Shown here one piece after another: positions 7,962 through 16,537 of a DNA stretch of 64,000 nucleotides (position 1 is its first letter; the number at the start of each line of letters is the position of its first letter). The stretch is from Priestia aryabhattai. GTDB taxonomy: Bacteria; Bacillota; Bacilli; Bacillales; Bacillaceae_H. The position numbers and the translations under genes were made by a program. Under the pieces are notes generated by a model. It searched no databases and was not told the DNA's origin. It saw nothing but the letters and a program-made list of their open reading frames with translations. Where the stretch lies: NCBI RefSeq assembly GCF_023715685.1, contig NZ_JAMBOQ010000002.1, positions 496,001 to 560,000 of the forward strand, written 5' to 3'.

Positions 7962-7964
7962 GTG

Positions 7965-8000
7965 AAAAAGCACTCTTTTTATACGAAAAGAGTGCTTTTT
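7965..8000 (+). terminator. intrinsic terminator of the HPS/PHI operon
   Basis: A perfect 15-bp stem (AAAAAGCACTCTTTT with complement) and T-run follow the hexuloisomerase stop. A second hairpin at 8010-8033 (AAGTCTACGT with ACGTGGACTT) lies just downstream. Confidence 0.9.
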
Positions 8001-8160
8001 GATGCAAATAAGTCTACGTCTAAACGTGGACTTCACTTTTGTTTATTGCGAATATATTCATTCTCTTCAAAGTAAATAACAGCATTTTTATGTTGAAATT
8101 GCTATAATATACAAGCCGGTACATATACTAAGGCGACTGAGAATAAAGGAGTTTTGATTG

Positions 8161-9132
8161 ATGACAAAAATAAAATTAATTTCACATAACGATTTAGATG
8201 GTGTAAGTCCAGCATTGTTGGGGCGGTTAGCTTTTGACGACGACAATTTTGATTACAGCACGGTAAGCATTGGCCGCATCAATGACACGGTGGAGCATTT
8301 TATTGAAGACGAAAACGATGGAGACACAGCTTTATACATAACGGATATTAGCGTGAATGATGAAGTAGCGGAAAAATTAAATGAACTGGTAAAAAAAGGC
8401 CAGCAAATCACTCTTATTGACCATCATATCTCTGCTCTTCCACTAGCTGAGAAATATGATTGGGTTCATGTTATCGCGGAAGATGAAAACGGTAAAAAGA
8501 CGGCAGCTACATCTCTTTTCTACGACTACTTAGTACGCCACAACATGCTTCAAAAAACGGCGTTGCTTGATGAATACGTAGAACTTGTGCGCTTATTTGA
8601 TACGTGGGACTGGTTCCATGAAAATAACTTGAAAGCAAAGCGCCTCAATCACCTATATTATCTAATCCCGCATGAAGAATTTAAAGAGACCATTCTAGAA
8701 ACACTTCGTGAATCTTATCATACTGAAAATCAAGAATTTACATTTACGGACAAACACGAAATTTTACTGGAAGCAGAAGAAAAAAAGATTGAAAAATACA
8801 TTTATGACAAACAAAAACAAATCATAAAAGAAAGCGTTGAAATTGCTAAAACAGAGTATAACGCAGGCATTGTATTTGCAGATACATATCAGTCTGAGCT
8901 AGGAAATGCACTATGTCTAGAAAACGAAGATATTGACTTTTCCGTTATGGTAGATATGGGACGCCAAAAGATTGGCTTCCGTGCAGTAAAAGACGAGATC
9001 AACTTAGCAGAAATTGTTGGGCACCTCGGAGGAGGAGGTCACCCAAAAGCTTCTGGATGCAAGTTAACAGCTGAAACGTTTGCTCTTTTCGTCACGGATC
9101 ACTTGTTTAAAGATGAAGAAAAAAGTGAATAA
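8161..9132 (+). CDS. DHH-family phosphoesterase (NrnB-like oligoribonuclease candidate)
   Basis: The 323-aa protein has the DHH superfamily layout: N-terminal S-H-N-D-L-D-G-V, the namesake D-H-H near residue 95, and a C-terminal DHHA1 domain ending with G-G-G-G-H-P-K-A-S-G. These residues bind two Mn ions and RNA in NrnA/NrnB nano-RNases and related phosphodiesterases. It may degrade short oligoribonucleotides or pAp; the sequence does not decide. The ATG at 8161 is chosen over a TTG at 8158 because AAAGGAG sits 9 nt upstream. The SDR gene follows after 21 bp, so the two may be co-transcribed. Confidence 0.85.
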   Translation: MTKIKLISHNDLDGVSPALLGRLAFDDDNFDYSTVSIGRINDTVEHFIEDENDGDTALYITDISVNDEVAEKLNELVKKGQQITLIDHHISALPLAEKYDWVHVIAEDENGKKTAATSLFYDYLVRHNMLQKTALLDEYVELVRLFDTWDWFHENNLKAKRLNHLYYLIPHEEFKETILETLRESYHTENQEFTFTDKHEILLEAEEKKIEKYIYDKQKQIIKESVEIAKTEYNAGIVFADTYQSELGNALCLENEDIDFSVMVDMGRQKIGFRAVKDEINLAEIVGHLGGGGHPKASGCKLTAETFALFVTDHLFKDEEKSE

Positions 9133-9153
9133 AGCGTATAAGGAGGGGATGAT

Positions 9154-9903
9154 ATGTCGTTTAAAGATCTAGTTGTCGTTGTTACTGGAGCTGCGAATGG
9201 AATAGGAAAAGATGTGTCCCGCGCATACGCGAGACAAGGAGCAAAAGTAGTATTGGCAGACATGGACGAAACGGAAGGGGAGCGTCACGCAGAGGCTATT
9301 CAAAGACAAGACGGGGAAGCCATTTTTGTAAAAACAGACGTCCGAAAAGAAGGAGATATTTTAAATCTCATTGAAAAAACGGTCAGTACGTATGGGACGA
9401 TACATATTTTGATTAATAATGCAGGCGTTTCTCGCTGGAAATCACCGTATGAGCTAACCGTTGATGAATGGGATGACATTATCAATGCGAACTTGCGCAG
9501 CGTGTTTTTATGCTCTCGCGAAGCGGCTAAAGTGATGAGGAAAAATGAAAGCGGAGGCTCTATTGTGAACTTAGCTTCTACGAGAGCTACAATGTCTGAA
9601 CCTCATACAGAAGCCTACGCCGCTACAAAAGGAGGAATCGTTGCTTTAACTCATGCACTTGCCATTTCGCTTGGTGGTGACAACATCACAGTAAATGCTA
9701 TTTCTCCAGGATGGATTGAGACATCGGATTACGATGGCCTCCGTGAAATTGATCATACGCAGCATCCGTCTAATCGAGTGGGAACGCCGGCGGATATTTC
9801 AAGAGCGTGTATGTACTTAACAAACGCTGAAAATGATTTTGTGACAGGAGCTAACCTCGTAGTAGACGGAGGAATGACGCGAAAAATGATTTATGAACAT
9901 TAA
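9154..9903 (+). CDS. short-chain dehydrogenase/reductase (classical SDR)
   Basis: The 249-aa protein shows the classical SDR pattern: TGxxxGIG as T-G-A-A-N-G-I-G at residues 11-18, an Asp after the second strand (V-L-A-D-M-D) that favours NAD(H), N-N-A-G near residue 88, and Y-A-A-T-K with the catalytic Tyr and Lys near 151-155 preceded by the Ser in L-A-S-T. Substrate is unknown; the sequence is glucose-dehydrogenase-like. A strong AAGGAGGGG SD precedes the ATG. It ends in a terminator. Confidence 0.9.
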   Translation: MSFKDLVVVVTGAANGIGKDVSRAYARQGAKVVLADMDETEGERHAEAIQRQDGEAIFVKTDVRKEGDILNLIEKTVSTYGTIHILINNAGVSRWKSPYELTVDEWDDIINANLRSVFLCSREAAKVMRKNESGGSIVNLASTRATMSEPHTEAYAATKGGIVALTHALAISLGGDNITVNAISPGWIETSDYDGLREIDHTQHPSNRVGTPADISRACMYLTNAENDFVTGANLVVDGGMTRKMIYEH

Positions 9904-9912
9904 GCATCTACG

Positions 9913-9944
9913 AAAAAAGACTGCCATATCTAGCAGTCTTTTTT
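9913..9944 (+). terminator. intrinsic terminator
   Basis: AAAAAAGACTGC and GCAGTCTTTTTT form a 12-bp stem with an 8-nt loop directly after the SDR gene. Confidence 0.9.
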
Positions 9945-9982
9945 CATATAATCAAGAAAAGAAGCAAATAATAATTTTTTTC

Positions 9983-10011
9983 TTGACAGACTGAAATAAT
10001 CATTGTAAAGT
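9983..10011 (+). promoter_or_regulatory. strong sigma-A promoter for the nitroreductase gene
   Basis: TTGACA, 17 bp, TAAAGT. The region just downstream repeats GTAAGTTACAT/GTAATTA-like elements and may hold an operator. Confidence 0.75.
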
Positions 10012-10057
10012 AAGTTACATAAAGTAATTAAATTTCAATTAATATTTTTTCGGTTTA

Positions 10058-10094
10058 ATATCTCGAATTAGAGATATAAGAATTCATTATATCT
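10058..10094 (+). promoter_or_regulatory. two overlapping inverted repeats in the nitroreductase leader
   Basis: ATATCTC/GAGATAT (10058-10077) and AGATATAA/TTATATCT (10072-10094) share the bases 10072-10077, so in RNA the two hairpins exclude each other. Alternatively they are overlapping operator palindromes downstream of the promoter. Confidence 0.4.
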
Positions 10095-10130
10095 TGTTTA
10101 TCCTCTTTTATCAGGGGGAAGGGTATAAAC

Positions 10131-10163
10131 ATGCAATTTAAGTTTAAAAAAACAAACAATTAG
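10131..10163 (+). CDS. 10-residue leader ORF before nitroreductase
   Basis: A strong SD-like run (AGGGGGAAGGG) is followed by ATG and ten codons encoding MQFKFKKTNN. Its TAG stop is part of TAGGAG, the SD of the nitroreductase gene. This arrangement would couple translation of the two. There is no other evidence that the peptide is made. Confidence 0.35.
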   Translation: MQFKFKKTNN

Positions 10164-10174
10164 GAGTGTGGAAA

Positions 10175-10822
10175 ATGGGTTTTTTAGATAAATTATTTGA
10201 TAAATCAAGTGATCAGCAACAGGTTGGAAAAGATTTTTATGAAGCAATTAAAAACCGACGTTCTATTTATGCAATTGATAAAAATGTAAAAATATCAGAA
10301 GAAAAAATTGAAGAAATTATTAACTTTGCGGTGAAACATACCCCTTCATCATTTAATTCTCAAAGCGCACGCGTAGTCGTTTTATTTGGCGAACAGCATG
10401 ATAAAGTATGGGGTATTACGAGAGAAACGCTTCGTGAAATTGTGCCAGCTGAAAATTTTGCAGATACGGATCAAAAAATGAACTTATTCGGAAGCGGCTA
10501 TGGAACAGTTCTTTTCTTTGAAGATCAAGAAGTAATTGAAGGGTTGCAAAAACAATTCGCATCTTATAGCGAAAATTTCCCAGTTTGGTCTAACCAATCA
10601 TCAGGTATGCTGCAGCATGTAATCTGGACAGCACTTGAGCTGGAAGGCCTAGGAGCAACTTTACAACATTACAATCCATTGATTGACGATGAAGTAAAAG
10701 CAGCTTGGCATATTCCAAGTTCATGGAAGCTGATTGCCCAAATGCCATTTGGTAATCCTGTGGCACCGGCGGGAGAAAAAGAGTTTCAAGCGCTAAGTGA
10801 ACGTGTAAAAGTATTTAAATAA
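10175..10822 (+). CDS. nitroreductase family FMN oxidoreductase
   Basis: The 215-aa protein fits the FMN-dependent nitroreductase fold: K-N-R-R-S-I-Y near residue 29 binds FMN phosphate, followed by T-P-S-S-F-N-S-Q and the C-terminal G-A-T-L-Q-H-Y-N-P-L and M-P-F-G segments typical of the YdgI/YfhC/HBN1 type. Such enzymes reduce quinones or nitro compounds with NAD(P)H, often in oxidative or thiol stress. The ATG at 10175 is chosen because TAGGAG at 10161-10166 is 8 nt upstream. A 10-codon leader ORF and overlapping inverted repeats precede it. Confidence 0.9.
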   Translation: MGFLDKLFDKSSDQQQVGKDFYEAIKNRRSIYAIDKNVKISEEKIEEIINFAVKHTPSSFNSQSARVVVLFGEQHDKVWGITRETLREIVPAENFADTDQKMNLFGSGYGTVLFFEDQEVIEGLQKQFASYSENFPVWSNQSSGMLQHVIWTALELEGLGATLQHYNPLIDDEVKAAWHIPSSWKLIAQMPFGNPVAPAGEKEFQALSERVKVFK

Positions 10823-10826
10823 TCAC

Positions 10827-10865
10827 AAAAAAAGCTTGGGATTTTCTAATTTCAAGCTTTTTTTT
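10827..10865 (+). terminator. intrinsic terminator
   Basis: AAAAAAGCTTG and CAAGCTTTTTT pair, followed by more Ts. A smaller AT-rich hairpin (AAGAATA/TATTCTT, 10869-10889) comes just after. Confidence 0.85.
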
Positions 10866-11010
10866 ACGAAGAATAGTTTGAATATTCTTTTATGTTTAAC
10901 CTAAGAAAAATGCGGTTAAATAAGGGGAGTAGTCCTCAAATCTTCTGTGGAATTTATGCGTTATACATAAACAATTCAATGATGTTTTGCAAAAAAATAA
11001 AGTTTTTAAC

Positions 11011-11039
11011 TTGGTTTTTTAGAGAATATTTGTTAACAT
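11011..11039 (+). promoter_or_regulatory. candidate promoter for the aspartate-type permease
   Basis: TTGGTT, 17 bp, TAACAT, about 100 bp before the start codon. Moderate match only. Confidence 0.4.
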
Positions 11040-11081
11040 ATCCACTTGTGAGGTCTTAGTAAGAGGAGGATGATGTAAAGA

Positions 11082-11127
11082 ATCCCATATCGGACGCAAG
11101 GGCGTTAGGTATGTGGAGTGGGAATTT
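11082..11127 (+). promoter_or_regulatory. structured leader hairpin next to the permease RBS
   Basis: Three nested pairings can be drawn: TCCC/GGGA outside, CATA/TATG in the middle and GACGC/GCGTT around an AAGG loop. The foot of the stem lies about 5 nt before the AAAGGAGG SD. It is preceded at 11061-11077 by an orphan SD followed at once by ATGATGTAA. No riboswitch class is recognised. Confidence 0.35.
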
Positions 11128-11141
11128 TAAAGGAGGATTTT

Positions 11142-12704
11142 ATGTCTGATCAAGGAAAGTTTAAAAAATCAATATCGTTACTTGACCTAACGTTAATTGG
11201 GATGGGAGCTATTTTTGGTTCCGCCTGGTTATTTGCGGTTAGTAACGTAGCGTCAAAGGCTGGTCCAGCCGGAAGTTTTTCGTGGCTGATTGGCGGAGTC
11301 ATTATTTTACTTATCGGTTTAGTGTATGCTGAACTTGGAGCAGCGCTGCCGCGTACCGGTGGAATTATCCGTTATCCAGTTTACTCACATGGTCACTTAG
11401 TGGGTTACTTAATTTCATTCATTACCATTATTGCTTACACTAGTTTGATTGCCATCGAGGTAACGGCTGTACGTCAGTATGTTGCTTTTTGGCTTCCTGG
11501 TCTAACTAAACATGGTTCTGAATCGCCTACTACAATTGGCTGGTTATTTCAGTTCGCGTTGTTAACGCTATTTTTTATCATTAACTACGTAAGTGTAAAA
11601 GCATTTGCTAAGTCAAATGTCATTATATCTGTGTTCAAATATGCGGTTCCTCTTACAATTATCGTCGTGTTAGCTTATCACTTCAAATCAGCTAACTTTA
11701 CAACTGGCGATTTTGCTCCGTTTGGTTTTAATGGTATTCAAGCAGCCATTTCAACAGGTGGCGTTATGTTTGCCTACCTAGGACTTCACCCTATTGTTTC
11801 TGTAGCCAGTGAAGTTAAAAATCCGCAGCGTAATATTCCAATCGCGCTAATTATCTGTATTGTACTTTCAGCGATTATTTACACAGCACTGCAAGTATTG
11901 TTCATTGGTAACATTCCGTCTGATATGCTATCAGGAGGATGGGGAACAATTCAAGAGCAATTCTCTTTACCATTTAAAGATATTGCACTTATTCTAGGCC
12001 TTGGCTGGTTAGTAACGCTTGTTATTTTTGATGCTATTTTATCACCAGGCGGTAACGGGAACATCTTTATGAATACAACTTCTCGTCTAGTTTATGCTTG
12101 GTCTCGTAATGGAACACTATTTAAACGTTTCTCAAAAGTAGATAAGAAAACAGGAATTCCACGTGCGTCACTATGGCTATCATTTGGAATGTCTGTATTC
12201 TGGACACTGCCATTTCCTTCGTGGGAAGCACTAGTAAACGTATGTTCAGTAGCACTTATTCTGTCTTATGCTATTGCGCCAATTTCAGCTGCTGCATTCA
12301 GAGTAAATGCAAAAGACCTTAAAAAGCCTTTTAAATTAAAAGGTATGAGTGTTATTGCTCCTGTTTCATTTATCTTCTGTTCCTACATCGTGTATTGGTC
12401 AGGGTGGACGACAATTTCTTGGCTTCTAGGATCACAGCTTCTAATGGTCGTTATCTACGTAGCGTTTAAAAAATACGTACCAACTGACGTTGTAAAATTT
12501 GCACAGCAGCTTAAATCTGCGTGGTGGCTAGTTGCTTATTATATTATTATGCTTGTTATCTCTTACCTAGGTTCATTTGGTGGAGGACAAGGTGTGCTAA
12601 GCAACCCACTTGACTTAATTTTAATTGCTCTCGTTTCCCTCGGTATTTTCTACTGGGCGAAATATACAGGTTTACCAAAAGCAGTTATCGATACAGATGA
12701 CTAA
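11142..12704 (+). CDS. APC-family permease, aspartate:proton symporter type (YveA-like)
   Basis: The 520-aa protein has about 12-14 hydrophobic segments and the amino acid-polyamine-organocation layout. The first helix carries G-M-G-A-I-F-G-S-A, followed by E-L-G-A-A-L-P-R-T-G-G-I as in APC helix 3. Length and recognisable stretches (PVYSHGHLVGYL, LDLILIALVSLGIFYWAKYTGLPKA) resemble YveA, an aspartate-proton symporter of B. subtilis. The ATG at 11142 follows AAAGGAGG with good spacing. It is monocistronic between two terminators, with a structured leader. Confidence 0.85.
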   Translation: MSDQGKFKKSISLLDLTLIGMGAIFGSAWLFAVSNVASKAGPAGSFSWLIGGVIILLIGLVYAELGAALPRTGGIIRYPVYSHGHLVGYLISFITIIAYTSLIAIEVTAVRQYVAFWLPGLTKHGSESPTTIGWLFQFALLTLFFIINYVSVKAFAKSNVIISVFKYAVPLTIIVVLAYHFKSANFTTGDFAPFGFNGIQAAISTGGVMFAYLGLHPIVSVASEVKNPQRNIPIALIICIVLSAIIYTALQVLFIGNIPSDMLSGGWGTIQEQFSLPFKDIALILGLGWLVTLVIFDAILSPGGNGNIFMNTTSRLVYAWSRNGTLFKRFSKVDKKTGIPRASLWLSFGMSVFWTLPFPSWEALVNVCSVALILSYAIAPISAAAFRVNAKDLKKPFKLKGMSVIAPVSFIFCSYIVYWSGWTTISWLLGSQLLMVVIYVAFKKYVPTDVVKFAQQLKSAWWLVAYYIIMLVISYLGSFGGGQGVLSNPLDLILIALVSLGIFYWAKYTGLPKAVIDTDD

Positions 12705-12706
12705 TA

Positions 12707-12740
12707 AAAAACACGGCATGAATTCATGCCGTGTTTTTTC
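12707..12740. terminator. bidirectional terminator between convergent genes
   Basis: A perfect 34-bp palindrome with ACACGGCATG arms and A/T tracts at both ends can stop transcription of the permease gene and the converging YdcF-like gene. Confidence 0.9.
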
Positions 12741-12763
12741 GTTTATATAGGCGTGTACTCTAT

Positions 12764-13327
12764 TTATTTATCAAACAGCCATGTTTTTAAAATAGCAGCA
12801 TACTCACGAAAGTAGGCTTGAAGTTTAATTGAGTTAGGTGTTTTTGCACCTAAAGGATATATGTGAAAGCCTTGACGCTTGGCAATAATAGAGGAGCGAA
12901 ATAAATGAAAATCACTGCTAACAAGCACTACTTTTTTATTTTGAATATCGACTTTCTTTTTAGTGAAAGTAAAATTCTCAAAAGTAGAAGTTGACTGGTC
13001 TTCTTTTATAATTCGATCCTTTTCAATTCCTTCTTTTCGTAGAAAACGATAGGCTGCTTCTGCTTCAGAGATTTCTTCATCGGATCCTTTTCCACCCGTT
13101 ACGATGACTTTTGTTTGTTTATGTGTTTGTAAATAAGATAAAGCCGTCTTTACTCGTTCTTTTAAACTAGGAGACATTTGATCTCCATCTACTTTAGAAC
13201 CTAAAATGAGCACGTAATCTGCTTTTTGTGGAACAGGCTTGTGAGCTATTTGATACATAAAAAAAGATATGATTGCTATATAAAGAACAAGCAAACTAAT
13301 AAAGATATAAATTATTTTTTTCTTCAA
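12764..13327 (-). CDS. YdcF/SanA/ElyC-family protein (DUF218)
   Basis: The 187-aa protein has an N-terminal membrane anchor (residues 4-27) and a DUF218 domain: D-Y-V-L-I-L-G-S-K near residue 40, a S-P-S-L-K-E-R helix, V-T-G-G-K-G near 77 and E-A-A-Y-R-F-L followed by L-V-S-S-D-F-H-L-F-R near 136. In other bacteria members affect envelope or lipid-carrier metabolism. The start is TTG behind AAGGTG. It is divergent from the cobalamin-controlled cobQ operon and appears monocistronic. Confidence 0.85.
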   Translation of the reverse strand: MKKKIIYIFISLLVLYIAIISFFMYQIAHKPVPQKADYVLILGSKVDGDQMSPSLKERVKTALSYLQTHKQTKVIVTGGKGSDEEISEAEAAYRFLRKEGIEKDRIIKEDQSTSTFENFTFTKKKVDIQNKKVVLVSSDFHLFRSSIIAKRQGFHIYPLGAKTPNSIKLQAYFREYAAILKTWLFDK

Positions 13328-13443
13328 CTGTGAGCACCTTCCTAGCTATTACATAAGATGTTTGGAAAATAATTGTTATTATAGCATACGAGATCCAAAT
13401 AAGTATAAACACAGTAATATATAATAATAGAAGAAAATTGTTA

Positions 13444-13472
13444 TTGTGAATGGTTATAAAATTCGTTACAAT
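13444..13472 (+). promoter_or_regulatory. sigma-A promoter for the cobalamin-riboswitch operon
   Basis: TTGTGA, 17 bp, TACAAT, about 20 bp before the riboswitch begins. Confidence 0.65.
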
Positions 13473-13487
13473 AAAGAATAAATGATT

Positions 13488-13645
13488 TTAAAAGTGCCTC
13501 TAAGGAGGATAATAGGGAAATCGGTGTAAATCCGGTGCAGCCCCCGCTACTGTAAATGTGGATGAACCTGCAAAGACCCACTAGTTAAACTAGGAAGGGA
13601 GCAGAAGTAAAATGAAGCATAAGCCAGGAGACCTGCTTTTAAAAA
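13488..13645 (+). promoter_or_regulatory. cobalamin (adenosylcobalamin-type) riboswitch
   Basis: The conserved landmarks are present in order: GGGAAATCGGTG, AATCCGGTGCAG, the B12 box region GCAGCCCCCGCTACTGT, GGAAGGGAG and the closing GCCAGGAGACCTGC. It sits in the leader of cobQ and is followed by a terminator hairpin at 13704-13734. Cobalamin binding would therefore stop transcription of cobQ, and probably of the transporter genes behind it. Confidence 0.95.
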
Positions 13646-13703
13646 CCCCTTATTTTTCGGTGGGAGAAATAAGTCAAGACAATGTGTTAATGAGCGCATG
13701 ACC

Positions 13704-13734
13704 AAACCTTGACTTTTACAGTTAAGGTTTTTTT
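13704..13734 (+). terminator. riboswitch-controlled terminator
   Basis: AAACCTT and AAGGTTT pair around a short loop and are followed by seven Ts, 20 bp before cobQ. Confidence 0.8.
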
Positions 13735-13755
13735 ATGTGATAGGGAGTGGATAAA

Positions 13756-15273
13756 GTGAAAAAAGGAAAACCTCTTATGATTCAAGGAACGCACTCAGAC
13801 GCTGGAAAAAGCATGATTGCTACAGCATTTTGCCGCATTTTTAAAGAAGACGGCTATCAAACTGCACCGTTTAAATCGCAAAATATGGCGCTCAATTCAT
13901 ACATTACAATGGATGGAAAAGAAATTGGCAGAGCGCAAGGAATTCAAGCAGAAGCGGCTGGAGTAGAAGCAACAACCAATATGAACCCTATTTTAATTAA
14001 ACCAACTCGTGATCATGAATCTCAAATTGTCGTTCATGGAAAGCCGCTTCGTAATATGTTTGCTTTTCAGTATCGGCAAGAATTTTTTAATGAAGGTTTG
14101 AACGTTATCACAGAGGCTTATAAAGAGCTTGCAAATCATTATGATCGAATTGTGATTGAAGGTGCTGGAAGTCCTGCTGAAGTGAATTTAAACGATCGGG
14201 AACTCGTGAATATGCGCGTAGCAAAGATAGCCGAAGCCCCTGTTGTGTTAGTAGGAGATATTGATAAAGGAGGGGTTTTTGCAAGCTTAGTGGGTACTCT
14301 TCAATTGCTTCCAGATGAACACAAGTCTAGAGTTATCGGGGTGTTAATCAATAAATTCCGAGGAGACTTAGAGCTTTTAAAACCGGGGTTGAAGTGGTTT
14401 GAAGAATACACAGGTGTTCCGGTACTAGGAGTTATTCCTTATATGCACGACGTGGAAATTGACGCTGAAGATTCGTTATCACTCAGAAATTACTCAACGC
14501 TTGTGAATCCGTTAAAAGAAATCGATATTGCGGTTATCTCGTATCCACGCATCTCAAATTTTACAGACATCGACCCTCTAAGCTTAGAAGAAGACTGTCA
14601 TGTGAGACTTGTAACCAAGCCGTCACAATTAGGTACGCCTGATTTAATTGTTTTACCAGGAAGTAAAAATACGATTGAAGATGCGCAGTTTTTACAAGAA
14701 AGCGGCCTGGGTCTAGCAATTAATCAAGTCTTGAACACAACGAACGTTCACGTTATTGGCATCTGCGGAGGATATCAAATGTTAGGTGAGACGATTACAG
14801 ATCCCGATGCAGTAGAGTCCCGAATTGAATCTATTAAAGGGCTGGGTTTGCTTCCGGTGGAAACCATTATGACTACCAGCAAAAAAACAGAAAGAGTTTC
14901 TGGATACGTTCAGCTAGAGAGTGAAAAAGTTTCGATTGAAGGCTACGAAATTCATATGGGAAAGACGGTTTCTAAGAGCATGACGGAGGCTTTTGCAGTG
15001 GTCGATGATGAAAAAGAAGGAACGGTTAAAGAAAACGTCATTGGTACGTATGTTCATGATGTCTTTCATAATGATACTTTGCGCAGAGCTTTGCTTAATC
15101 AAATTCGTAAACATAAAAAATTGCCGCCCATTACGGATACATTTAACAGCCGCCTGCAAAAAGATGAGTCTTTTTCAAAAGCAGCGGCGTATGTGCGAGA
15201 AGCTATAGATATGGAAAAGCTGTATCATTTAATAGACAACTATAAAAGCCCGGAGCAAGCACAAAAAGTATAG
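13756..15273 (+). CDS. cobQ: cobyric acid synthase
   Basis: The 505-aa protein has the full CobQ/CbiP length. The N-terminal dethiobiotin-synthetase-like ATP domain starts with G-T-H-S-D-A-G-K-S at about residue 11, and the C-terminal class I glutamine amidotransferase domain carries the nucleophile in G-I-C-G-G-Y-Q-M-L-G near residue 337 and a late Y-V-H-D-V-F-H. It amidates four side chains of adenosylcobyrinic acid diamide. The GTG at 13756 is preferred to the GTG at 13747, which lies inside the GGGAGTGG SD. Expression is under the riboswitch upstream. No other corrin-ring genes are nearby. Confidence 0.95.
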   Translation: MKKGKPLMIQGTHSDAGKSMIATAFCRIFKEDGYQTAPFKSQNMALNSYITMDGKEIGRAQGIQAEAAGVEATTNMNPILIKPTRDHESQIVVHGKPLRNMFAFQYRQEFFNEGLNVITEAYKELANHYDRIVIEGAGSPAEVNLNDRELVNMRVAKIAEAPVVLVGDIDKGGVFASLVGTLQLLPDEHKSRVIGVLINKFRGDLELLKPGLKWFEEYTGVPVLGVIPYMHDVEIDAEDSLSLRNYSTLVNPLKEIDIAVISYPRISNFTDIDPLSLEEDCHVRLVTKPSQLGTPDLIVLPGSKNTIEDAQFLQESGLGLAINQVLNTTNVHVIGICGGYQMLGETITDPDAVESRIESIKGLGLLPVETIMTTSKKTERVSGYVQLESEKVSIEGYEIHMGKTVSKSMTEAFAVVDDEKEGTVKENVIGTYVHDVFHNDTLRRALLNQIRKHKKLPPITDTFNSRLQKDESFSKAAAYVREAIDMEKLYHLIDNYKSPEQAQKV

Positions 15274-15478
15274 CTTGCAGAGGCTTTCACTTGTTTTTTT
15301 ACCAGAATTTTTAGTACGCTATTCTATGTTGTCTAGTTCAACAGTCTAGCACTCATAACAAATAAAAGATGATTGTTTCCAACTCTATGTATGGTGGAAA
15401 CATGGTTTATGGACAGGAAAATGAATGGTTAATGTAATGTAAAACATCACGCCTCGTTTCCTAGAGGAGCTGAAAGTA

Positions 15479-16537
15479 TTGATTTTTAAACGTATCTTTT
15501 TTAACAAAACATCTATTTTATACATAGTGAGTTTATTTATTGTATGTACTTCGGTTATCATGGGCGTATTTATTGGTACGGTTTCGTTAACCGTAGGAGA
15601 TACAATCAAAATTATTATTGGCCACCTTACCGGATTATCCTTATATCGCGGTCCGGAAAATATGGATTTAATCATTTGGCAAATTCGATTTCCAAGAGTA
15701 CTGGTGGCATTTTTAGTAGGAGCTTCGCTTTCTATAGCAGGTGCTGCTTTTCAAGGACTATTAAGAAATTCTCTTGCCGACCCTTACACGATTGGGGTTT
15801 CCTCAGGTGCAACCCTTGGCTCTGTCATGGCAATTTATTTTCATTGGAGTATTTTTGGTTTATCCATCTTCACGCTGCCTGTAGTCGGCATTGTATCTGG
15901 ATTTATTACCCTTCTTTTAGTTTTTGGTATTACGAAGCTCGCAAGCGGCAATTTGGCCAATGAAACCATCATCTTAGCAGGAATTATTTTATCATCCTTT
16001 ATGAGCGCGCTTATTTCATTAATTGTGGCTCTTTCTCCTGAAGAAGATGTAAGACAGGTTTTATATTGGCTGATGGGAAGCGTATCGATGAGAGGATGGT
16101 CTCATATTCAAATATTAGGGCCGTTCTTTTTGATCGGTACGATTATGCTGCTGTTACATGTAAAAGAGCTGAACGGCTTAGCATTTGGCGATCAATCCGC
16201 TCAGTTTATGGGAATAGACGTAAAGAAGAAAAAAAGAATGATTTTAATAGGAGCCTCCGTATTGACAGGGGCTGCGGTATCAGTATCCGGAGCAATCGGA
16301 TTTGTTGGCTTGGTTATTCCCCATGTAGTACGTCTCGTAGCGGGAGCTAATCATAAGCATGTACTGCCGCTTTCTATTTTAATCGGAGGAAGTTATTTAG
16401 TTTTAGCAGATTTATTGGCACGAACGATATTAGAACCGCGTGAACTGCCGATCGGAGTTGTAACCGCCTTAATTGGTTCGCCGATTTTTACGCTGCTCCT
16501 TGTAAAAGAACGTATGCGGAAGAGAGGAATATCATGA
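15479..16537 (+). CDS. btuC: cobalamin/siderophore-type ABC transporter permease (FecCD family)
   Basis: The 352-aa protein has about ten membrane helices and the FecCD hallmarks: R-F-P-R-V-L-V-A-F-L-V-G-A near residue 77, G-A-A-F-Q-G-L-L-R-N-S-L-A-D-P and the ATPase-contact region near the C-terminus (G-F-V-G-L-V-I-P-H). TTG start behind AGAGGAG. It lies 205 bp after cobQ in a gap with no clear terminator, only a GTTTCCA/TGGAAAC repeat at 15375-15401, so transcription from the riboswitch promoter may reach it. Context favours cobalamin or cobinamide over iron-siderophore as substrate. No substrate-binding protein gene is adjacent. Confidence 0.85.
   Translation: MIFKRIFFNKTSILYIVSLFIVCTSVIMGVFIGTVSLTVGDTIKIIIGHLTGLSLYRGPENMDLIIWQIRFPRVLVAFLVGASLSIAGAAFQGLLRNSLADPYTIGVSSGATLGSVMAIYFHWSIFGLSIFTLPVVGIVSGFITLLLVFGITKLASGNLANETIILAGIILSSFMSALISLIVALSPEEDVRQVLYWLMGSVSMRGWSHIQILGPFFLIGTIMLLLHVKELNGLAFGDQSAQFMGIDVKKKKRMILIGASVLTGAAVSVSGAIGFVGLVIPHVVRLVAGANHKHVLPLSILIGGSYLVLADLLARTILEPRELPIGVVTALIGSPIFTLLLVKERMRKRGIS

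Noticed and set aside
15375..15401. GTTTCCA/TGGAAAC inverted repeat in the cobQ-btuC gap
   Set aside because: Seven-bp arms, no T-run and no match to a riboswitch or Fur box; could be chance.
15544..15963. 139-codon frame inside btuC
   Set aside because: Shadow of the FecCD permease gene with Arg/Ser/Tyr-rich composition.
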